From NCBI GenBank assembly GCA_009929615.1, contig SAAB01000032.1:1-37306 (forward strand): a stretch of 37,306 nucleotides of DNA. The letters run 5' to 3'. Positions within the stretch are counted from its first letter, which is position 1; every line of letters begins with the position of its first letter. Below are positions 14,530-21,809 of this stretch, one piece after another. Source of the stretch: Clostridia bacterium (lineage in GTDB: Bacteria; Bacillota; Clostridia; Lachnospirales; Lachnospiraceae). The position numbers and the translations under genes are program-made. Below the pieces are notes generated by a model that saw only the letters and a program-made list of their open reading frames with translations, had not been told where the DNA came from and did no database searches.

Positions 14530-15796
14530 AGACACGGACAGGCATGATGATGTCGTAATTGTTTTTGTTTACTGAAATCAATATGCCGGTCGTTGTATCA
14601 CGCAAAGCAATCTGTGCGGCTTCTCCTTCTTCCGAACACGCCCCCAGGCTTGCCAGTGATTCCAGGAGGTAATCGGCATTCATACCGATATCAACAATTG
14701 TTTCGGGCTCGCCTGCCTCTTTCGCAATGTCCATCACCTCTTTGCAACTGATTGCATTTGAGCCGGGCGACTTAAGCTGTAGGGCGTTGTCTTTGAATGA
14801 CATCACACAAACACTGGTGTTGTTTGGCGAGCCCTCTTTAAGCAATGGGGTTGCGCGTTTTAGTGCGGTGGTGAGTTCAGAAGGATCAACCTTAAACAGT
14901 TCAGTATTTTTGGCTACCGTGCTGGCCACGCGCTTCCAGTCCGGGTAACGGCCATCGACAAGATTTGAAATGACTGTATGGCTTCCGAGCGTAAATGTCA
15001 GGTTACGGTTGCTGTAGTCAATTTTGAATTGACCCTGGCTACCGCTCAGGATTTTATGGAGCACGGGGAAAACCCCGTTGGGTAAAATCACACCTGCATT
15101 CGTGTTACTGATAGAGGTAGGAGCTGTCGGAGATTGAATCTCATCGCCCACGTCATCGCTGAAGTCGATATCATGAGAACTGACGGCCATACGATGTCCA
15201 TCAGTGGCTACAGCAATAAATTGGCCATTATCGATACCGAGGTAGACCCCATTCATATAAAAGCGGACATCGTTCTGAGCCGCAGCGTGGCTGACACGCT
15301 TGATAATCTGACTCAGCATCTGCGTTGGAAAGTAAACGCTGTAATTATGTTCCAGCGTCTCAGCCTGAATTTCGGGTATATGGTCTAAGCAAACCGGGAT
15401 GTTATAGGAGTTTTTGTCGGTGCGAATGACAAGATGGTTTTTTGCCGCATGGAAGCGGACGTTAATTTCATCTTCGCCGCGCATGTTGCGGATTAAAGAA
15501 AAGAGTTGTGTTGCAGGTACTGATACGTCCATATCACCATTGCCCCCCGATACCGTCCCTTTACTGGTAATTTGGGCAGAGTTTAAGTCAATGCCAAGGG
15601 CAGAAAGACAATCCCCACGTAACCGCAGCGTGATCATCTCCAGTACTTTCATTGCAGGAGACCGGCGAATAACCATACACGGCATTTCGATAATTTTGAG
15701 AAGTGCTTCAGCAGAAATATCAAACCCTGGAAGCTCTTTAAATGATAAGCGTCTTGCCTTTGGTTGAACTGCGTCTATTGTAGATGCGTCTGTCAT
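14528..15796 (-). CDS. dnaN: DNA polymerase III beta sliding clamp-like protein
   Basis: 422 residues, against 366 in E. coli DnaN. Three clamp domains can be followed: domain 1 from about residue 25 (ALLKIIEMPCMVIRRSPAMK), domain 2 with NDVRFYMNGVYL near 175 and VATDGHRMAV near 196, and domain 3 ending DIIMPVRV. TDGHRM and the C-terminal MPVR keep key residues of the protein-binding pocket. Extra length comes from a 25-residue N-terminal extension and an insertion of polar residues near 210-235. ATG 15796 has GGAG eight bases upstream. It forms a ring that tethers polymerases; a plasmid copy could serve plasmid replication or Pol V. Confidence 0.92.
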   Translation of the reverse strand: MTDASTIDAVQPKARRLSFKELPGFDISAEALLKIIEMPCMVIRRSPAMKVLEMITLRLRGDCLSALGIDLNSAQITSKGTVSGGNGDMDVSVPATQLFSLIRNMRGEDEINVRFHAAKNHLVIRTDKNSYNIPVCLDHIPEIQAETLEHNYSVYFPTQMLSQIIKRVSHAAAQNDVRFYMNGVYLGIDNGQFIAVATDGHRMAVSSHDIDFSDDVGDEIQSPTAPTSISNTNAGVILPNGVFPVLHKILSGSQGQFKIDYSNRNLTFTLGSHTVISNLVDGRYPDWKRVASTVAKNTELFKVDPSELTTALKRATPLLKEGSPNNTSVCVMSFKDNALQLKSPGSNAISCKEVMDIAKEAGEPETIVDIGMNADYLLESLASLGACSEEGEAAQIALRDTTTGILISVNKNNYDIIMPVRV

Positions 15797-15830
15797 TTTA
15801 CTGTCTCCCATAATTATCCGTGTTAAATTA

Positions 15831-15859
15831 ATCGTACCCCCGGTCAATCAAGTGACGAA
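15831..15859 (-). promoter_or_regulatory. TTCGTC-class promoter of the dnaN-like gene
   Basis: Minus strand: TTCGTC at 15859-15854 in context TATTCGTCACTTG, 17-bp spacer, TACGAT at 15836-15831. The -10 ends 35 bases before the ATG. Confidence 0.65.
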
Positions 15860-15883
15860 TAGCAAATTATGAAAAAATGAAGT

Positions 15884-16183
15884 TTATTTGTGGTGACGGC
15901 GATAACCTAATTCAAACGCGAACTGCCATTGGTATTCATTTAAAGCACATCCAAGAGATGTGATGGCCTCAACAATTTCCTTTATAATGAGGTTGCCTGA
16001 ATTCAATCTGTACTCGTAGTACCAACCTATATCAAATGCGATAAGCTGGAGGCGGAAAAGATGGATCTGAGGAACGTAACCAGTAACGCCGCTAAGCGCT
16101 TTTATATAAATGAGTTCCCCTTCCATTTCTGATAGAAAAACCATGTCAAGAATATTGGACGCGAAATTCGTCATGGTGAACAT
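15884..16183 (-). CDS. Hypothetical small protein
   Basis: 99 residues from ATG 16183, which has GAGG eight bases upstream; an upstream ATG at 16219 lies inside the preceding gene and lacks a ribosome site. Rich in aromatic and hydrophobic residues (LIAFDIGWYYEYRL), with no clear signal peptide. Last of three overlapping genes (16815 to 15884). Unrecognised. Confidence 0.55.
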   Translation of the reverse strand: MFTMTNFASNILDMVFLSEMEGELIYIKALSGVTGYVPQIHLFRLQLIAFDIGWYYEYRLNSGNLIIKEIVEAITSLGCALNEYQWQFAFELGYRRHHK

Positions 16184-16196
16184 AAATTGAGCCTCT

Positions 16197-16541
16197 TTAT
16201 TGAGCCTCGCGTAACACATCGGATGCCTTAAAGTAGCCGAGTCGGTGCATCATTTTATTGATCTGACCTACTTTGCCATCAGACCCTTCATACTTACTCA
16301 ACCGGTGAAGTAAGATACGCATGGACATCAACACACTGTCTGATGCGTTATCACCACGGGTAAGTAGTTTATCAGTACTATCTGAGTATGACCCCGTAAG
16401 TGCCGCGCTCACCAAATCACCGGCAATAGCATCCGGGTGGCACAATGCCATCAAACCGATAATCAATGCCTGCCGATTAAGTTCCGTTTCTGTCAGGCCT
16501 GTTTTTGAAGTGAGTTCTGCTAGTAAATTATCAGTGCTCAT
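16197..16541 (-). CDS. Hypothetical helical protein
   Basis: 114 residues from ATG 16541, with AAAGGAGC seven bases upstream. Helical throughout; the hydrophobic stretch ALIIGLMALCHPDAIAGDLV (about 22-41) is amphipathic rather than a clear membrane segment. The start lies inside the end of the preceding gene (overlap 11 bases). Unrecognised. Confidence 0.6.
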   Translation of the reverse strand: MSTDNLLAELTSKTGLTETELNRQALIIGLMALCHPDAIAGDLVSAALTGSYSDSTDKLLTRGDNASDSVLMSMRILLHRLSKYEGSDGKVGQINKMMHRLGYFKASDVLREAQ

Positions 16542-16815
16542 TATCATGCTCCTTTTGCTTATGTTCTCCCGGTTGAATGGCGGAAGAGTCTTTACTACTG
16601 CGTGAAAATACATCCGCGACCAGAAATTTAGCTTTCTCTGAAGGACTCATAAATTTCCAGAGTTCATCAGGATATTCATCGTCATGCTTTTCAGATTTTT
16701 TCAATCGGGAGATTCCTTTTAATTTTGCAGCCATGCGGCTCCGTCCATACGGACGGATTGGCATTGTAAAATTTTGCTGCGAACTATCAATCAGACCAGT
16801 AAAGTGACGACCCAT
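16531..16815 (-). CDS. Hypothetical basic protein
   Basis: 94 residues from ATG 16815, with GAGG seven bases upstream. Basic first half (RPYGRSRMAAKLKG, SRLKKSEKHDD) and a charged, His-rich tail (GEHKQKEHDNEH). Possibly nucleic-acid associated. First gene of a three-gene overlapping set, preceded by a TTCGTT-class promoter at 16876-16904. Unrecognised. Confidence 0.55.
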   Translation of the reverse strand: MGRHFTGLIDSSQQNFTMPIRPYGRSRMAAKLKGISRLKKSEKHDDEYPDELWKFMSPSEKAKFLVADVFSRSSKDSSAIQPGEHKQKEHDNEH

Positions 16816-16875
16816 ATAAATACCTCTAAGTGCAGTAGTTATTTTTTCCCGATTCAAAGCTCCGCCTTTAACGTC

Positions 16876-16904
16876 ATACTACGGGATAGCATTACTGCAA
16901 CGAA
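16876..16904 (-). promoter_or_regulatory. TTCGTT-variant promoter of the 16815-15884 unit
   Basis: Minus strand: TTCGTT at 16904-16899 in context ATATTTCGTTGCAG, 17-bp spacer, TAGTAT at 16881-16876. The -10 is close to consensus. Confidence 0.55.
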
Positions 16905-16919
16905 ATATTCAGGGATTGT

Positions 16920-17333
16920 TTACGGCGTTTTGAAGGTGTTATCCATTACCGTTTTACTTCTCGCTACCCAGTCGTTTGCATCACTGCAATTGATGTTTGA
17001 CGCTACGACCTGACGGGCGGATGTATAGATTGGACTTGCATAACCACCATTCCCGGCAACTACCAGACGGATACTGTTGAGATATGCGTAAACAGGATCC
17101 TGTAGGATTGTAGAATCGATGGATGCCTGCTGTTTACAGCTATCGCTACGCATCTTTACTACATCAGTTGCGACCATGACGCATTCAGGACATTCATTTT
17201 TAAGCTGAATGAACTGAGTTGGTGTCTGCCCCGCTGCCGGACTTCCATCTGCTCTAAGAGGAATATTGGCTTCAGCAATATTGATGCAGAAAGTCGATCC
17301 CGCAATTAGCGCCAGCAATAATTTCGTTTTCAT
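16920..17333 (-). CDS. Periplasmic cysteine-containing hypothetical protein
   Basis: 137 residues. Residues 1-22 (MKTKLLLALIAGSTFCINIA, EA) are a Sec signal peptide. The mature part contains a CPEC pair near residue 49, then Cys in SDSCKQQ and SNINCSD, so disulfides or metal binding in the periplasm are likely; CPEC is not in a thioredoxin-fold context. ATG 17333 has GAGG six bases upstream. Such small exported proteins on plasmids often belong to transfer or surface functions, but no transfer gene is nearby. Unrecognised. Confidence 0.65.
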   Translation of the reverse strand: MKTKLLLALIAGSTFCINIAEANIPLRADGSPAAGQTPTQFIQLKNECPECVMVATDVVKMRSDSCKQQASIDSTILQDPVYAYLNSIRLVVAGNGGYASPIYTSARQVVASNINCSDANDWVARSKTVMDNTFKTP

Positions 17334-17437
17334 ATAACCTCGCCTTATTTAATTCAGATTTATCGAACTGAGCTTACTGCTTTAAGTGGTGAGTAAGAAA
17401 AAAAAAGGGTGACAAAACGGGGGGTGTTTTTTAACCT

Positions 17438-17458
17438 TAATCATATCCCATATGATTA
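17438..17458. promoter_or_regulatory. Perfect inverted repeat over the start of the winged-helix gene
   Basis: TAATCATAT and ATATGATTA are perfect 9-base arms around CCC. The repeat ends nine bases before the ATG at 17467 and covers the alternative ATG at 17452, so a bound protein would block transcription or translation. Candidate autoregulatory operator. Confidence 0.6.
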
Positions 17459-17466
17459 GGTTGATT

Positions 17467-17814
17467 ATGAACAATGCCAATATGCAGGGAGATGGTACTG
17501 AACATCGCCTGGAGCGCTTTTCCCGTATTCAGAAGGATGCGTTGGTACTTCTTCTTTTGTGCAAAGAAAAAGGCACTGCGATAGTGCCATTCACCAGGTT
17601 GCTGGGGTTTATTAACTCTGTTCCAGACAGCCAGGATGTAGCTGAGCCCAACCTACGTAAGTCACTCAAAACATTGCAGCAAAATGGCTATGTATGGAAG
17701 TACCGGAACAAAAACGATCTTACAGTTTCATTTGAGTTAACTTCATCAGGAGAACTCCAGGCAACTTCATTTCGGGTGCGAAGATTAGAGGCATGGGGCC
17801 AGGCAGACGAGTAA
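17467..17814 (+). CDS. Small winged-helix-like protein
   Basis: 115 residues from ATG 17467 (an in-frame ATG at 17452 would add five and lies inside the inverted repeat). The centre looks like a MarR/winged-helix fold: FSRIQKDALVLLLLCKEKGT, then VAEPNLRKSLKTLQQNGYVW as the recognition helix and first wing strand, then DLTVSFELTSSGELQ as the wing ('L..N..V.K......T..G'). It is one of few plus-strand genes and ends at a hairpin shared with the opposing gene. It is probably a DNA-binding regulator acting on its own operator; target otherwise unknown. Confidence 0.65.
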   Translation: MNNANMQGDGTEHRLERFSRIQKDALVLLLLCKEKGTAIVPFTRLLGFINSVPDSQDVAEPNLRKSLKTLQQNGYVWKYRNKNDLTVSFELTSSGELQATSFRVRRLEAWGQADE

Positions 17815-17825
17815 AACTCGTCTGC
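17803..17825. terminator. Stem-loop between convergent genes
   Basis: GCAGACGAG, TAAAA loop and CTCGTCTGC form a perfect 9-bp stem that includes the last codons and stop of the plus-strand gene and faces the end of the minus-strand gene at 17832. No strong T-run, so termination strength is uncertain. Confidence 0.55.
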
Positions 17826-17831
17826 TGGTGG

Positions 17832-18146
17832 TTACACAGAAAGATACTTTTTACTGATAGTTAAAGCGCTGCGTCGTTTTAATGCAAATGGACGATTATC
17901 AGAAAGTCTGGAAGCATTACCGGCGCGAATGAATATGCGTTTCATCCTGCGGTCAAAATGTTCTTCTGACCAGCCGAAGGGATACGTACCCTTAATACCA
18001 TCTATTGGCCCGGCAAGAATGCGAGCGGTTTCGCTACGAAGAGTACTTCCCCTTAAACCAAATGAGCTAAGTTTATTTCTTATCAGACTTACAGAAAATT
18101 TCCTGGGTTTTAAAACACCCTTAATACAGTACAGATGTTTACTCAT
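17832..18146 (-). CDS. Basic hypothetical protein
   Basis: 104 residues, strongly basic (about a fifth Arg/Lys), ATG 18146 with AAGGG seven bases upstream. No motif recognised; the composition (RKFSVSLIRNKLSSFGLRGS, RRMKRIFIRAGN) suggests RNA or DNA binding. Follows the gene ending at 18174 by 27 bases and may share its transcript. Confidence 0.5.
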   Translation of the reverse strand: MSKHLYCIKGVLKPRKFSVSLIRNKLSSFGLRGSTLRSETARILAGPIDGIKGTYPFGWSEEHFDRRMKRIFIRAGNASRLSDNRPFALKRRSALTISKKYLSV

Positions 18147-18173
18147 AGCATTACCCTTTTATTATGGGAACGA

Positions 18174-18854
18174 TTAGCTGCGCTGCATAAAGTCGATGGA
18201 TTGGCGTTTGTTTTCTTCGATTATCTTCATTGCCTCTTCAAGCCATCCAGCATCTTCACCCCGGCTGGTTAGCTCTTTGTGCTTTAGTTTGAGTGCAAAT
18301 ACTGCGTCATCAGCACCGGCAGTAAACAATTCTTGTCTGACTTGTTGTGTGCTGGTTGTACCATTTATAACACCAACCATACAATTCACGATATCAATAA
18401 CTTGGGGGAGTAAATCTGGATCCTCATGATTAATCTCCTCGATACTGACAAACGGCAGTAACCGGTCAATCAGCATATGGGCTAGGTTGGTGATATTCAG
18501 CAGGAATAGGTTATCGTTCTCGGTGTCGCTTTTGCTTTTTACTTCTGATGCGGTAAACGACTGAACCCGGCGATTGTATTCGCACTGCCACTCCTTACAG
18601 GCACTGATCATCCAGTTCTGTATCTCTTCATCAGAAGCGTTGGATGATGGAATGTCCATCGCAGCAGGGAGAACTTGATCCCACGGGTAAACATGAGAAT
18701 CAATCATCACGCCTTCCGCGTTACGCATTAACTCAGATAAAGCCACTATGATGCGGCGCATCAGATGGTTTTCAGTGAGGAGAGTAAACTCTTGTTTCGA
18801 TGCACCAACGAGCTCGACGTTGAGTCCTGTCAGCGAGTCGTTAGTGTTTGGCAT
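18174..18854 (-). CDS. Hypothetical protein
   Basis: 226 residues, ATG 18854 with a strong AGGAGG upstream. Acidic and helical, without signal peptide or membrane segment. Unrecognised. The start overlaps the end of a 53-residue frame (18841-19002) by 14 bases, and that frame carries its ribosome site, which argues that both are translated from one mRNA. Confidence 0.6.
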   Translation of the reverse strand: MPNTNDSLTGLNVELVGASKQEFTLLTENHLMRRIIVALSELMRNAEGVMIDSHVYPWDQVLPAAMDIPSSNASDEEIQNWMISACKEWQCEYNRRVQSFTASEVKSKSDTENDNLFLLNITNLAHMLIDRLLPFVSIEEINHEDPDLLPQVIDIVNCMVGVINGTTSTQQVRQELFTAGADDAVFALKLKHKELTSRGEDAGWLEEAMKIIEENKRQSIDFMQRS

Positions 18855-19002
18855 AGTAACAGGCCTCCTGCCCTAAAAGATGATTATGAACCAGTCCGTG
18901 GTCGCAGGGTTTAGTAGTGCCAGTCAGCGTATCCGATTTTACGCTTTCGTCTTGATCACCAGTGTTCACTGAGGGTAGTAAAGTTTTGACGACGTTTTTC
19001 AT
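18841..19002 (-). CDS. Small ORF of 53 residues
   Basis: Encodes MKNVVKTLLPSVNTG and continues to CYYAKH. ATG 19002 has AAGG six bases upstream and a promoter-like TTACAT-16-TATAAG just before, straddled by a 14-bp palindrome. It overlaps the next gene by 14 bases in the manner of coupled genes. No homology recognised; composition is polar with a His/Cys-rich end (CDHGLVHNHLL). Confidence 0.45.
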   Translation of the reverse strand: MKNVVKTLLPSVNTGDQDESVKSDTLTGTTKPCDHGLVHNHLLGQEACYYAKH

Positions 19003-19013
19003 AAAGACCTTAT

Positions 19014-19027
19014 ACTGTCATGACAGT
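19014..19027. promoter_or_regulatory. 14-bp perfect palindrome in a promoter spacer
   Basis: ACTGTCATGACAGT. On the minus strand it lies between TTACAT (-35) and TATAAG (-10) of the likely promoter for 19002-18174, an arrangement typical of repressor operators. It has the CTGT/ACAG ends of a LexA box, but only four bases between them instead of eight. Confidence 0.5.
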
Positions 19028-19131
19028 CGTATGTAATTTTAGATAAGTTCTATAAGACATCTCAAAAAATAATGGTAATCCGCGAGCAGATTACCATTCA
19101 GGCATTCATCAATCATAATATGCTACGGTTA

Positions 19132-19485
19132 TTATTTTATAATACCGCACTGCTTTGCTATCTCGATAACATCGCCATTTTTTATGATGATACCCAGAGT
19201 TTGCGCATCCTCAATGTGTCTAGTGGCGCATCCACCGACAGCTTTAACCTGCTCGATGAGACGGTCTGAGGCAGCAGCAGTATACGCCAGTGTACTGTCT
19301 GGAGTGTTGAGACTGAACAGATAAAAGCCTGAGACAATTCCCAAAATTACCAGTAGTCCACTTCTGAGTATCGCCGAAAAAAGGGCCGCAACGCAAATTG
19401 CACCACCGGCATAAATAGCAGCCTGGCCATATGACATAGACCCATTTTCCAGTATCGTCTGGAGTGCGTTATTGAATTCATTCAC
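19132..19485 (-). CDS. Small membrane protein
   Basis: 117 residues, GTG start at 19485 with GGGG upstream. Two adjacent hydrophobic segments near 22-40 (AAIYAGGAICVAALFSAIL) and 43-60 (GLLVILGIVSGFYLFSL), then a polar C-terminal half with two Cys (GGCATRH, AKQCGII). Unrecognised. Lies 55 bases downstream of ssb. Confidence 0.55.
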   Translation of the reverse strand: MNEFNNALQTILENGSMSYGQAAIYAGGAICVAALFSAILRSGLLVILGIVSGFYLFSLNTPDSTLAYTAAASDRLIEQVKAVGGCATRHIEDAQTLGIIIKNGDVIEIAKQCGIIK

Positions 19486-19540
19486 GGCAATAATTCCCCA
19501 TTAGTTATGATACAAATTAAAACAGATATGCTGCTAATCA

Positions 19541-20098
19541 TTAAAAGGCTATCTCAGTTCCATAAGCACCAGTGCTTCCTGGAACTTCATCCTGATTTCC
19601 CAAATAATAATTTTCCATTGTTGGGGGCGAGTTGCGTGGTGTTGCTGGCCTCGCGTTCGTGTTTTGTGGCCTGCGGCTATAACTGGTATTCTGCCGGTGA
19701 TCCTGCCCACGGTTCTGCTGGAGGTGACGACTCACCAGTTTATTACCGCCTACATTGACTTTGCGAAGAACATGCCCCTTCACGGGGTTGACAAGTACGT
19801 CCATAAAGAAGCGTTCTTTACCATCCTCCTTGATTAGGCGGGTACGCAATTGGGCCTCCAGGTACACTCCTGTCCCGACATGAAGATGATTGCGGGCCAC
19901 ATCAGCAAATTGACCAAGCAAAATGATCTGATAGTGTTCTTCCGTAATTTTCTCCAGACCAGATTTATCCTCCATTGAGGACTCAGATGTTGTTACATAA
20001 ATCTTTGCGTAGATGCCGTGGGTAGGGTGTTGTCGGATTTCAGGCTCACGGCCTACAGTACCTTCGATAATTACTTTGCTATAGCCACGATTAGTCAT
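19541..20098 (-). CDS. ssb: Single-stranded DNA-binding protein, plasmid type
   Basis: 185 residues (E. coli SSB 178). The N-terminal OB fold spans about 5-112: YSKVIIEGTVGREPEIR, AKIYVTTSES, EEHYQIILLGQFADVARNHL, GVYLEAQLRTR. The C-terminal half is a Gln/Asn/Arg-rich disordered linker. The last residues are GTEIAF rather than the usual DDDIPF, so the partner-binding tip is changed. SSB coats single strands during replication, repair and conjugative entry. ATG 20098 has GGAGG close upstream, and a TTCGTC-class promoter precedes it. Confidence 0.93.
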   Translation of the reverse strand: MTNRGYSKVIIEGTVGREPEIRQHPTHGIYAKIYVTTSESSMEDKSGLEKITEEHYQIILLGQFADVARNHLHVGTGVYLEAQLRTRLIKEDGKERFFMDVLVNPVKGHVLRKVNVGGNKLVSRHLQQNRGQDHRQNTSYSRRPQNTNARPATPRNSPPTMENYYLGNQDEVPGSTGAYGTEIAF

Positions 20099-20130
20099 AC
20101 ACCCTCCCCAGCTCTGTATCGGATGACATT

Positions 20131-20159
20131 ATTATCAGCCTGTCCGGTCTGGTGACGAA
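20131..20159 (-). promoter_or_regulatory. TTCGTC-class promoter of ssb
   Basis: Minus strand: TTCGTC at 20159-20154 in context CATTCGTCACCAG, 17-bp spacer, GATAAT at 20136-20131, 33 bases before the ATG. One of the clearest members. Confidence 0.7.
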
Positions 20160-20238
20160 TGGTAATTCGTTAAATAATTGCACTGCACATCCATAAAAAT
20201 AGTCAGGATATTAAGTTTGTGGTGAGAAGGACGGCACA

Positions 20239-20391
20239 TCAGACAAAAAAAATCCCGGCCAGGCCGGGAAAGGTGATCTTTATGCCAGCGTACTCGCCAG
20301 CGTTCTCTTTGTTATGTCCCCATACTAAACATGTATGGCCCAGAGTGAAACAATTTTTGAAACCTGCAATGAAAATACATTGTGTTTCCAT
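20239..20391 (-). CDS. Possible 50-residue ORF overlapping a terminator
   Basis: Starts METQCIFIAGFKNCF and ends PGLAGIFFV, with CAGG upstream of ATG 20391. Its last codons form the terminator hairpin, which argues against it, and no homology is recognised. Listed because it otherwise fills the gap after the gene ending at 20421. Confidence 0.25.
   Translation of the reverse strand: METQCIFIAGFKNCFTLGHTCLVWGHNKENAGEYAGIKITFPGLAGIFFV
20244..20270 (-). terminator. Rho-independent terminator
   Basis: On the minus strand an 8-bp GC-rich stem (TCCCGGCC / GGCCGGGA) is followed by TTTTTTTT. It ends the transcript of the gene at 20421-20951 and isolates the ssb promoter from it. Confidence 0.8.
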
Positions 20392-20420
20392 TTTGTTTAC
20401 CTGAAAAGAGACGAAATGTA

Positions 20421-20951
20421 TTATTGCTTGAGATGCCTTTTTGCCATACGTTTTAGGGTTTGGAGTATTGTTTGGTAAGCAGCGAGTTCATTTTTGTACT
20501 CAGCAATCTCCGTCTCATTCTTAACATAGTCGTTTTCAAGCTTAGCTATAGTATCAGTGTATTCTTGCATACTCTGTTCAACTTTTTTTGTTGCTGTACG
20601 AAACGCAGCGCTTTTAGTCGTTCTGATACCAACGGGGAATGTTTTCCCGATTTCCACGTCATGTTTATAGAAACTGCTGATGCTTGTATTCCAGACGCTT
20701 GGCTTTTTGTCGCTAGGCCGAATTTTGATAAATGTGATTCCAGGGATTTTATCCACAAGAAAAACAGTTTTTTCACTGCCTTCTGCCGCATTCTTTTTCA
20801 TTCGAATTGTTTTTACGCCAACTTCTATTAATTCGACGCTGGTTTTTATTTTCGACGGGTTGTCTACGTCCATATCAATAAATACCCGCCAGCATGACTG
20901 GCCCTCTTTTATCGATGAAGGACACGCTTGTGGAAAATGGTCTTTGTACAT
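20421..20951 (-). CDS. Hypothetical protein with C-terminal coiled coil
   Basis: 176 residues from ATG 20951 (GGGG upstream; an upstream TTG is less likely). The N-terminal 105 residues form beta-rich segments (CWRVFIDMDVDN, KTVFLVDKIPGITFIKIRP). Residues about 120-165 are a heptad-like coiled coil (TATKKVEQSMQEYTDTIAKL, ENDYVKNETEIAEYKNEL) with a basic tail. Unrecognised. It has its own TTCGTA-class promoter and terminator, so it is a single-gene unit. Confidence 0.6.
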   Translation of the reverse strand: MYKDHFPQACPSSIKEGQSCWRVFIDMDVDNPSKIKTSVELIEVGVKTIRMKKNAAEGSEKTVFLVDKIPGITFIKIRPSDKKPSVWNTSISSFYKHDVEIGKTFPVGIRTTKSAAFRTATKKVEQSMQEYTDTIAKLENDYVKNETEIAEYKNELAAYQTILQTLKRMAKRHLKQ

Positions 20952-20985
20952 GGTAAACCCCAACAACCTGAAATATGTAGGATAA

Positions 20986-21014
20986 AGATTAAGGGCATTT
21001 ATGCTGCTTACGAA
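20986..21014 (-). promoter_or_regulatory. TTCGTA-variant promoter of the 20951-20421 gene
   Basis: Minus strand: TTCGTA at 21014-21009 in context AATTTCGTAAGCAG, 17-bp spacer, TAATCT at 20991-20986, 35 bases before the ATG. Confidence 0.55.
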
Positions 21015-21033
21015 ATTCGGGGCGACTCACTAA

Positions 21034-21486
21034 TCACAGGGTGCGCTGGATTGACTCTGCGGCCTGTTGCCTTAGTGCGTTGCTGATACCAATTGCTTCA
21101 GCGAGATAAGCAAGATTATCCACCAGCACACATCGTGTCCCGGAACTGAGATCTCCAGTTACTCCCCAGCGGAGCATTTCACCAGGAGCCGGTTCATAAT
21201 TATCCAGTTCACACTCAGGAAGGTCTACTGGCTCTCCCAGATAATCAATTAAGACCGGCCTGATATCGCTATATTCGGCATCAATACCAAGTGGCAGATC
21301 TTTCCTGACATATTGCCTCAGAACAAATAAATCCCTTTCGCTACATTGAGGGAAAATTCCAACCGGCAAGTTTGTGATAAGAATAGCTGCACCTTTTGAA
21401 TCGCCAATTTCCTGAACGAGTTTTGCGGCGCACCAGACCGCCCCCTTCAGGAACTCCAGATTTTCATGCGATTGCTGTAATGACAT
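21034..21486 (-). CDS. Hypothetical protein
   Basis: 150 residues, ATG 21486 with GAGG upstream. Mixed alpha/beta, acidic, no signal or membrane segment. Segments AAILITNLPVGIFPQCSERD and GTRCVLVDNLAYLAEAIGIS are the most structured. Unrecognised. Last of a three-gene run (22337 to 21034) with a lipoprotein gene 12 bases upstream. Confidence 0.55.
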   Translation of the reverse strand: MSLQQSHENLEFLKGAVWCAAKLVQEIGDSKGAAILITNLPVGIFPQCSERDLFVLRQYVRKDLPLGIDAEYSDIRPVLIDYLGEPVDLPECELDNYEPAPGEMLRWGVTGDLSSGTRCVLVDNLAYLAEAIGISNALRQQAAESIQRTL

Positions 21487-21498
21487 ATGACCTCTTTC

Positions 21499-21801
21499 TT
21501 ATTGTCTGGCCCGCTTAAATCCATCGTTGCCATATGATTTAAAATACTCAGTAAACCCCTTATCGCTTTCACGAGTGTCGGCTGCGGCTTTCGAATTTGC
21601 CTCTTGCATGTCTCTTTCGCCTTTTTCCTGGCTGAGTTTCATGAAAGTCTTAATGTTATCGTCATTAGGGTCAGCCAGTACTTTCTGATAAGCCTTCTGG
21701 TAGCGCTCATCCAGGCTTAACCCTATTCCGAGACTCTGGCATCCGCTAATGCCGGTTATGAAAGCAATGATCAGAAACTTTCGTAGGTACGCACATTTCA
21801 T
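21499..21801 (-). CDS. Small outer-membrane-type lipoprotein
   Basis: 100 residues from ATG 21801 (GGAG five bases upstream). The start MKCAYLRKFLIIAFITGISG followed by Cys is a lipoprotein signal peptide with lipobox ISGC; the residue after Cys is Gln, so outer-membrane sorting is expected. The mature part is helical and charged (LDERYQKAYQKVLADPND). The longer frame to 21888 overlaps the upstream gene and would bury the signal. Small plasmid lipoproteins can act in entry exclusion or lysis; nothing here decides. Confidence 0.7.
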   Translation of the reverse strand: MKCAYLRKFLIIAFITGISGCQSLGIGLSLDERYQKAYQKVLADPNDDNIKTFMKLSQEKGERDMQEANSKAAADTRESDKGFTEYFKSYGNDGFKRARQ

Positions 21802-21809
21802 CATTACTC

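Noticed and set aside
19014-19027. LexA box
   Set aside because: CTGT and ACAG are separated by four bases, not eight.
20239-20415. A further TTCGTC promoter at 20410-20415
   Set aside because: The 17-bp spacing would put the -10 at the start codon of a doubtful 50-residue frame, and the hexamer there is not -10-like.
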